Shown one piece after another: positions 59,355 to 64,000 of a DNA stretch of 64,000 bases. The first letter of the stretch is position 1, and each line of letters opens with the position of its first letter. Location of the stretch: positions 124,001 through 188,000 of the forward strand of contig NZ_BMVF01000013.1 of the NCBI RefSeq assembly GCF_014650575.1, in the 5' to 3' direction. A model generated the notes under the pieces. That model saw only the letters and a program-made list of their open reading frames with translations, did no database searches and was not told where the DNA came from. Source of the DNA: Streptomyces naganishii JCM 4654 (GTDB lineage: Bacteria; Actinomycetota; Actinomycetes; Streptomycetales; Streptomycetaceae). Both the position numbers and the translations under genes were made by a program.

Positions 59355-60614
59355 TCAAGGCACCAGACGCGGGTCGGCGTTGTGTACCAGTTCCAGGGCC
59401 TGTTGGGGGAACCACTTGCCGGCCGGGGGGTCCTGGTAGCCGCGTTCGGGGTCGTTCGGGCCCGGGGTGCCCCGGGTGCACTGGCCGTCCGACTCGCCGG
59501 GGATCTTGACCCACAGCTCGGCGTCGGCGAGAGGGTCACCGGTGTCGAGGGTGGGCCGGGCGCCGGTGCCGCGGCCGGGCGGGTTGCACCAGTCCTGCGG
59601 GTCGGAGTAGACGCCGGACGGCGGGGTCCACGGGCCCTGGCCGTTACGGCTGGTGTCGGTGACGAAGTGCTTCATGGCGGACGGCGCCGCGTGCACATGC
59701 GCGTCGAGCCATGCCTGCGCGTCGTTCACCGCCCACCACTGGTTGGGGCAGTCGGCCGCCGCGCCGCCGGCCGACACGTAGCTCAGGCAGGACGAGATCA
59801 GCTTGCCGTACCAGGCCAGTTCGCTGTCGGAGCGGTAGTTGGAGACGTTGAGGAAGAAGCCCGTGGCGTCGCCGACGCCGCCGGCGAGCAGGCGGGGCAC
59901 GATGTCGTTCACGCTGTGCCAGCCACTGTGCCCGGCGTCCAGGTAGACCTTGGTCCCGGCGAGCGGTTCCAGGGCGTCCACCGCGTAATGGATCTCCGTG
60001 TAGCGCTCGGCGGTCCTGCTCCCCCGCGCGTCGTCCTGGCCGCAGTCCGAGGGCAGCAGCGCGAGTGAGTCCGGCTCCAGGACCACGGTGGCGGGCAGGC
60101 TTCCGATGCCCGCGCGTACCGCGTCGATCCACGCCTCGTACTGGGGAGTGTCCGCGGCGCCGCCGGCCGAGTACTGGGAGCAGTCCCGGCCGGGGATGTC
60201 GTAGAGCGCCAGCACCGGCAACGCGTGGTGCCGGGCCGCGTCGACGACCGTCTGGCGCACCGACGCCCGTACCTCGTCGGGCGTGCCGCCGCCGTACCAC
60301 ACGGCCTGCGGCGTCGCCGTCATCGCCAGCACGCCGGCCGCGTCCGCGAGCTTCCGGTGCCGTACCAGATCCAGGATCTGCCGACCGGCGTCCGGGTTGG
60401 CGGGCGGGGTGTAGAGGGCGGTGGGCGGCGACGCGTGCGCGGGCCGCGCCTGTGCGGGGGTGGCGGTCAGCGCGGTGGCGGCCAGCGCGGCCGCCGCCGC
60501 GACGATCGCGAGCGGCCGGCGGCCCGTCAGGGGTCTGCCGGGTGTTCCGGCGCTACTCGTGCTACCGGTCCTGTCCGTGCTACCGGTGCTTTTGGTGCGG
60601 TCGTTTGCGGTCAT
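59355..60614 (-). CDS. Secreted GH6 cellulase (endoglucanase/cellobiohydrolase)
   Basis: A 419-residue exported GH6 enzyme. After a Ser/Thr/Gly-rich polar start and hydrophobic signal (RPLAIVAAAAALAATALTATPAQA, in part), the catalytic domain covers about 65-419. Catalytic segments: YDIPGRDCSQYSAGG (GH6 signature with the proton-donor-assisting Asp), VVLEPDSLA, TDTSRNGQGPW and LWVKIPGESDGQC (base region). No cellulose-binding module is visible. A perfect CebR-type palindrome lies 63 bp upstream, so the gene is probably repressed until cello-oligosaccharides appear. Confidence 0.93.
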   Translation of the reverse strand: MTANDRTKSTGSTDRTGSTSSAGTPGRPLTGRRPLAIVAAAAALAATALTATPAQARPAHASPPTALYTPPANPDAGRQILDLVRHRKLADAAGVLAMTATPQAVWYGGGTPDEVRASVRQTVVDAARHHALPVLALYDIPGRDCSQYSAGGAADTPQYEAWIDAVRAGIGSLPATVVLEPDSLALLPSDCGQDDARGSRTAERYTEIHYAVDALEPLAGTKVYLDAGHSGWHSVNDIVPRLLAGGVGDATGFFLNVSNYRSDSELAWYGKLISSCLSYVSAGGAAADCPNQWWAVNDAQAWLDAHVHAAPSAMKHFVTDTSRNGQGPWTPPSGVYSDPQDWCNPPGRGTGARPTLDTGDPLADAELWVKIPGESDGQCTRGTPGPNDPERGYQDPPAGKWFPQQALELVHNADPRLVP

Positions 60615-60677
60615 GCGGGCGGCTCCTCGGATACGTGGGGTGGCCGTGCGCGGTTCGCGGCGGCCCCGAGAACGCTC

Positions 60678-60691
60678 TGGGAGCGCTCCCA
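60678..60691. promoter_or_regulatory. CebR operator (TGGGAGCGCTCCCA)
   Basis: The 14-bp perfect palindrome TGGGAGCGCTCCCA is the known binding site of the LacI-type regulator CebR of Streptomyces, controlling cellulose/cellobiose genes. It is 63 bp upstream of the GH6 start and the divergent isochorismatase-like gene begins 123 bp to the right. Confidence 0.9.
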
Positions 60692-60814
60692 TGCGCCGCA
60701 CAAAGGAATTAACCCCTGCGCGGGAGCGACGTCAATCCCCTGAAGGGTGTCGCGTGACCGATGCGACGGGCGACGGCGAGTTGCCCGGTCCCCGATCAGT
60801 GGAACCCTGACCCT

Positions 60815-61351
60815 ATGAGCAAGCCCGCGCTGATCGTCATCGACATGATCAACACCTACGACCACAAGGACGCCGAACTGCTGATCCCCTCGGTGGAGCC
60901 GGTCGTACCGGTGATCACCGACCTGCTGCGGCGCGCACGGGAGCAGGACGTCCCGGTGATCTACGTCAATGACAACTTCGGCGAATGGCGCTCCCACCAC
61001 GGCGAGCTGCTGGACCACGCGCTGGCGGGGCCGCACGCCCGCCTGGTCGAGCCCATCAAGCCCGACTCGGACTCCCTGTTCGTGCTCAAGACCCGCCATT
61101 CGATCTTCTTCGAGACACCGCTGGAGTACCTGCTGCGCCAGCAGGGCCTCACCCGGCTCGTGCTGGTGGGGCAGGTGACCGAGCAGTGCGTGCTCTACTC
61201 GGCCCTCGACGCCCACATCCGCCACTTCGACGTGGTCGTACCCGAGGACGCGGTCGCGCACATCCACGAGGACCTCGCCCGCGCGGCGCTGCGGATGATG
61301 GAGCGCAACATGGGTGCCCGCGTGTGCGAAAGCCGTGAACTCTGGGCGTGA
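60815..61351 (+). CDS. Isochorismatase-family cysteine hydrolase
   Basis: A 178-residue hydrolase of the isochorismatase/nicotinamidase fold. The catalytic triad is Asp in LIVIDMINTYDH, Lys in LKTRHSIFF and Cys in GQVTEQCVLYSALDA. FETPLEYLLRQQGLTRLVLVGQ is the classical strand. The active form hydrolyses amides or vinyl ethers; substrate unassigned. It starts MSKPALIVIDM at 60815; an upstream ATG has no homology. Divergent from the GH6 gene. Confidence 0.9.
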   Translation: MSKPALIVIDMINTYDHKDAELLIPSVEPVVPVITDLLRRAREQDVPVIYVNDNFGEWRSHHGELLDHALAGPHARLVEPIKPDSDSLFVLKTRHSIFFETPLEYLLRQQGLTRLVLVGQVTEQCVLYSALDAHIRHFDVVVPEDAVAHIHEDLARAALRMMERNMGARVCESRELWA

Positions 61352-61499
61352 CGCGTCGCCGCCGCTCACCGGGGGTGCGGGATGTGCGGCGTCGCGACCC
61401 CGCCCCTCCTCCACAGACGCAGGTCCACGCCAGGTCGCCCCTCGCCGCCCGCAATCGTAGATTTGTACGGTACTCATGGACCTCGCAGGCGAGGGCAGC

Positions 61500-64000
61500 A
61501 TGATCGATTCGAGTGCGCCGATCGTGACCACGTTTCTCGTGTACGTGGCCGCCATGATCGGAACGGGTGTCTGGGCGTACACCCGCACTCACACCTTCGC
61601 CGACTTCGCCCTCGGCAGCCGCAGGCTCAGCCCCTTCGTCGCCGCGCTGTCCGCGGGGGCCAGCGACATGTCCGGCTGGCTGTTCCTCGCCCTGCCCGGA
61701 GCGGTGTACTCGGCCGGCGTAGGCGCCAGCTGGATCGCGGTCGGCCTGATCGCCGGCACATACCTCAACTGGCTGTTCGTCGCCCCCAGGCTGCGCACCT
61801 ACACCGAGCGGGCCGGGAACGCCGTGAGCCTGTCGGCGTACCTGGAGGAGCGGTTCGAGGACCGCACCCGCACGCTCAGGATGGTCTCGGCGGTGGTCAT
61901 CCTGGTGTTCTTCACCGTCTACGTGGCCAGCGGCCTGGTGGCCGGCGGACTGCTGTTCGAACACGTATTCAGCATTCCCTTCGGCCTCGGGGTGACCCTG
62001 ACCGCCGCGGTGATCGTCATCTACTCCGCCCTCGGCGGCTTCCTCGCGGTGAGCACGACACACGTGATGCAGGCGATCCTGATGTTCGCCGCCCTGATCG
62101 TGCTCCCCGCGGTGGGCATCGGCGCGCTCGGCGGCTTCGGGACCATGACCGGCGCCGTCGACGCCAGGTCGCCGGACCTGCTGAACATGGGGGCCAGGGT
62201 CCACTACCTCAACGGCCAGTGGACCACGGGCGGATCACTCGGCGCCGTGGCCGTCATCTCGCTGCTGGCGTGGGGGCTCGGCTACTTCGGGCAGCCGCAC
62301 ATCCTGGCCCGCTTCATGGGCATCCGCAGCCCCGAGGCGGTCCCGGCGGCCCGCCGCATCGAGACCGGCTGGGTCGTCGTCGTACTCGCCGGCGCCACGC
62401 TCGTCGGCCTGGTCGGCATCGCGCGGTCCCGTACGCCGCTGACCGACCCGGAGACCGTCTACATCGTGCTGAGCCGGGCCCTGCTCAACCCGTGGCTCGC
62501 CGGGGTGCTGCTGATCGCCGTACTGGCCGCCATCATGTCGACCGCCGACAGCCAGCTCTGCGTGTCCTCCGTCGCCCTCACGGAGGACTTCTACCGCGCC
62601 TTCCTCAACCGGCGCGCCCCGGACCGGTCGCTCGTGTGGATCGGCCGCGTCGCCGTCGTCGTGGTGATCCTGGTGGCCTACGCGATCGCCCTCAAGGGCG
62701 GCGGACTGCTCGGCATCGTCGCCTACGCGTGGGCGGGCTTCGGGGCCGCCTTCGGGCCGGTCGTACTGCTCTCGCTGTACTGGCCGCGCATGACCTGGGC
62801 GGGCGCCATCGCCGGCATCCTCTCCGGCGCGGCCACGGTGCTGCTGTGGAAGGAGATCAACCCCTACCTCGGCCCGCTCCGGTCGGACGTCTACGAGATG
62901 GTGCCGGGCGTGCTGGTCGCCACGGCCGCCGCGCTGCTCTTCGGCAGGTTCGTCGGCCGGCCGCCCAGACGCGCCTTCTGGCGGATGCCGGGAGGCGGGG
63001 TGAGCCAGCTGAAACTGACGCCGTTCTTCACCCACGCGCCGGTCGGGATGGCGGTCCTGGACGCGGACCTGCGCTACGTCTGGGTCAACGAGCGGCTGGA
63101 CCGCCTGATCCCCCTCGAACAACGGCTGGGGCGGCCGGTGCGGGAGGTGCTGCCCGAGCTGGAGGCGGAGGCCTTCGAGACCAACATGCGCAGCGTGCTG
63201 GCGACCGGCAGACCCGTGATGGACTACGAGTTCCGCGGCCCGAGCTACACCGACCCCGACCGCAGGCGCGCGTTCTCGGCCTCCTTCTTCGGCATGAAGG
63301 ACCGCCAGGGGCGGGACGTGGGCGTCTGGTACATGATCATCGACGTGACCGAGCGCTGGTGGGCCCAGGAGCGGCTGGCCCTGCTCAACAACGCGGGCGC
63401 CCGCATCGGCAGCACGCTGGATGTGTCGCGGACCGCGCAGGAACTGGCCGACGAGTGCGTGCCGGCCCTCGCCGACTTCGTCGCCGTCGACCTGCTGGAC
63501 ACGGTCATCGAGGGCGAGGAGCCGGCCCCGGGCCCGGTCGGCATGTTGCCCGTCCTCCGCCGCGCGGGGCAGCAGTCCGTGCGCGAGGGCTGCCCGGAGG
63601 CGAGCCTGGCCGTGGGGGACACCGTCCGGCGGGCCGCCGCCTCCCCCGTGACCCGCTGCCTGCTGGAGAGCCGGACCCTGGTGGAGGCGGTGCTGGACCG
63701 CTCGGCCAGCGCGTGGGTCACCGAGGACGAGACGCTGGGCGCCTCCATCCTGGAGTTCGGCTTCCGCTCGCTGATGGTCATTCCGCTGCGGGCGCGCGGG
63801 GTCACCCTCGGCGTGGCCACGTTCGCCCGGTCCCAGCGTCCGGGCTTCGCCGAGGACGACGTGCGTCTGGCCGAGGAGCTCGTCTCCCGCGCGGCGGTGT
63901 CCGTCGACAACGCGCGCCGCTTCACGCGCGAGCGATCGGCGGCCCGCTCCATGCAGCGCTATCTGCTGCCGCAGGAGCTGACCGGGGGCTCCGCGCTGGA
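61500..64000 (+). CDS. PutP-like Na+/proline symporter fused to PAS-GAF-SpoIIE phosphatase (3' end cut)
   Basis: One uninterrupted frame to the window edge, 833 residues visible. Residues 1-490 closely follow E. coli PutP: VAALSAGASDMSGWLFLALPGAVYSAG, GLGYFGQPHILARFMGI, AAIMSTADSQL and AYAWAGFGAAFGPVVLLSLYW (sodium and proline sites), with about 13 helices. About 504-620 is PAS (PFFTHAPVGMAVLDADLRYVWVNERL). About 624-806 is GAF (GARIGSTLDVSRTAQELADECVPAL, FGFRSLMVIPLRARG). Residues 815-833 (SMQRYLLPQELTGG) open a SpoIIE phosphatase domain. ATG 61500 has GAGGG 5 bp upstream; ATG 61476 is also in frame. A GTG at 63000 with GGAGG nearby could start a separate sensor-phosphatase protein. Confidence 0.88.
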   Translation, partial: MIDSSAPIVTTFLVYVAAMIGTGVWAYTRTHTFADFALGSRRLSPFVAALSAGASDMSGWLFLALPGAVYSAGVGASWIAVGLIAGTYLNWLFVAPRLRTYTERAGNAVSLSAYLEERFEDRTRTLRMVSAVVILVFFTVYVASGLVAGGLLFEHVFSIPFGLGVTLTAAVIVIYSALGGFLAVSTTHVMQAILMFAALIVLPAVGIGALGGFGTMTGAVDARSPDLLNMGARVHYLNGQWTTGGSLGAVAVISLLAWGLGYFGQPHILARFMGIRSPEAVPAARRIETGWVVVVLAGATLVGLVGIARSRTPLTDPETVYIVLSRALLNPWLAGVLLIAVLAAIMSTADSQLCVSSVALTEDFYRAFLNRRAPDRSLVWIGRVAVVVVILVAYAIALKGGGLLGIVAYAWAGFGAAFGPVVLLSLYWPRMTWAGAIAGILSGAATVLLWKEINPYLGPLRSDVYEMVPGVLVATAAALLFGRFVGRPPRRAFWRMPGGGVSQLKLTPFFTHAPVGMAVLDADLRYVWVNERLDRLIPLEQRLGRPVREVLPELEAEAFETNMRSVLATGRPVMDYEFRGPSYTDPDRRRAFSASFFGMKDRQGRDVGVWYMIIDVTERWWAQERLALLNNAGARIGSTLDVSRTAQELADECVPALADFVAVDLLDTVIEGEEPAPGPVGMLPVLRRAGQQSVREGCPEASLAVGDTVRRAAASPVTRCLLESRTLVEAVLDRSASAWVTEDETLGASILEFGFRSLMVIPLRARGVTLGVATFARSQRPGFAEDDVRLAEELVSRAAVSVDNARRFTRERSAARSMQRYLLPQELTGGSAL

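Noticed and set aside
1..64000. tRNA, rRNA, IS element or prophage
   Set aside because: No transposase, integrase, cloverleaf with CCA end or rRNA-like stretch was recognised; this was by eye, so a short RNA gene could be missed.

Overview
The window is very GC-rich and gene-dense, with GTG starts, 4-bp start/stop overlaps, secreted hydrolases, an LAxTG-anchored surface protein, MarR/TetR/PucR regulators and several SpoIIE-type phosphatases. This points to a Streptomyces or close relative. I see no rRNA, tRNA, CRISPR array, insertion sequence or phage module. It looks like an adaptive (stress, catabolism, resistance) part of the chromosome rather than a core arm.

Layout. 1-2906: a cut-off SpoIIE phosphatase, then a leftward rsbQ-rsbP-STAS operon (energy-stress partner switching). 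3299-5796: DNA photolyase, TspO-type membrane protein, conserved hypothetical. 6056-11469: frameshifted lectin remnant, PucR-like regulator with two HTH segments, secreted GH3 enzyme, VC0807-type membrane protein, hypothetical. 11747-17348: amidohydrolase, uronate-dehydrogenase-like SDR, unknown 374-aa protein, TRIC channel, LAxTG surface protein. 17581-24450: DHFR-like reductase, esterase/MarR divergent pair, MarR/FMN-reductase divergent pair, VOC protein, quinone oxidoreductase with a cytidine-deaminase remnant, and a TetR-aldo/keto reductase operon; three of the regulators face clear palindromic operators. 24640-31663: small secreted proteins, SDR-DUF2867, aldo/keto reductase, GH114 lipoprotein, F420-type reductase, odd lactate-dehydrogenase homologue, I36 inhibitor-like protein. 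31847-39272: XRE-nSTAND1-WD40 protein, DUF418-like membrane protein, LuxR-type two-component pair behind a 23-bp tandem repeat. 39297-49965: phosphotransferase, ADP-ribosylglycohydrolase, rifampin phosphotransferase with a rifamycin-associated element, PAP2 phosphatase, ABC transporter plus phosphoesterase operon. 50203-61351: Ku, secreted protein, SGNH hydrolase, MFS exporter, phosphotransferase, Sua5, zinc-ribbon protein, esterase, GH6 cellulase under a CebR box, isochorismatase-like hydrolase. 61500-64000: a proline-symporter (PutP) fused in one frame to PAS, GAF and the start of a SpoIIE phosphatase domain, cut by the window edge.

Themes. Sensing through PP2C/STAS partner switching recurs at both ends. 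Redox and xenobiotic enzymes are paired with local one-component repressors, with operators visible in the DNA. Extracellular polymer hydrolysis (GH3, GH6, GH114) is present, and rifamycin resistance is linked to its known promoter element. The most unusual single object is the transporter-phosphatase fusion at the right edge.
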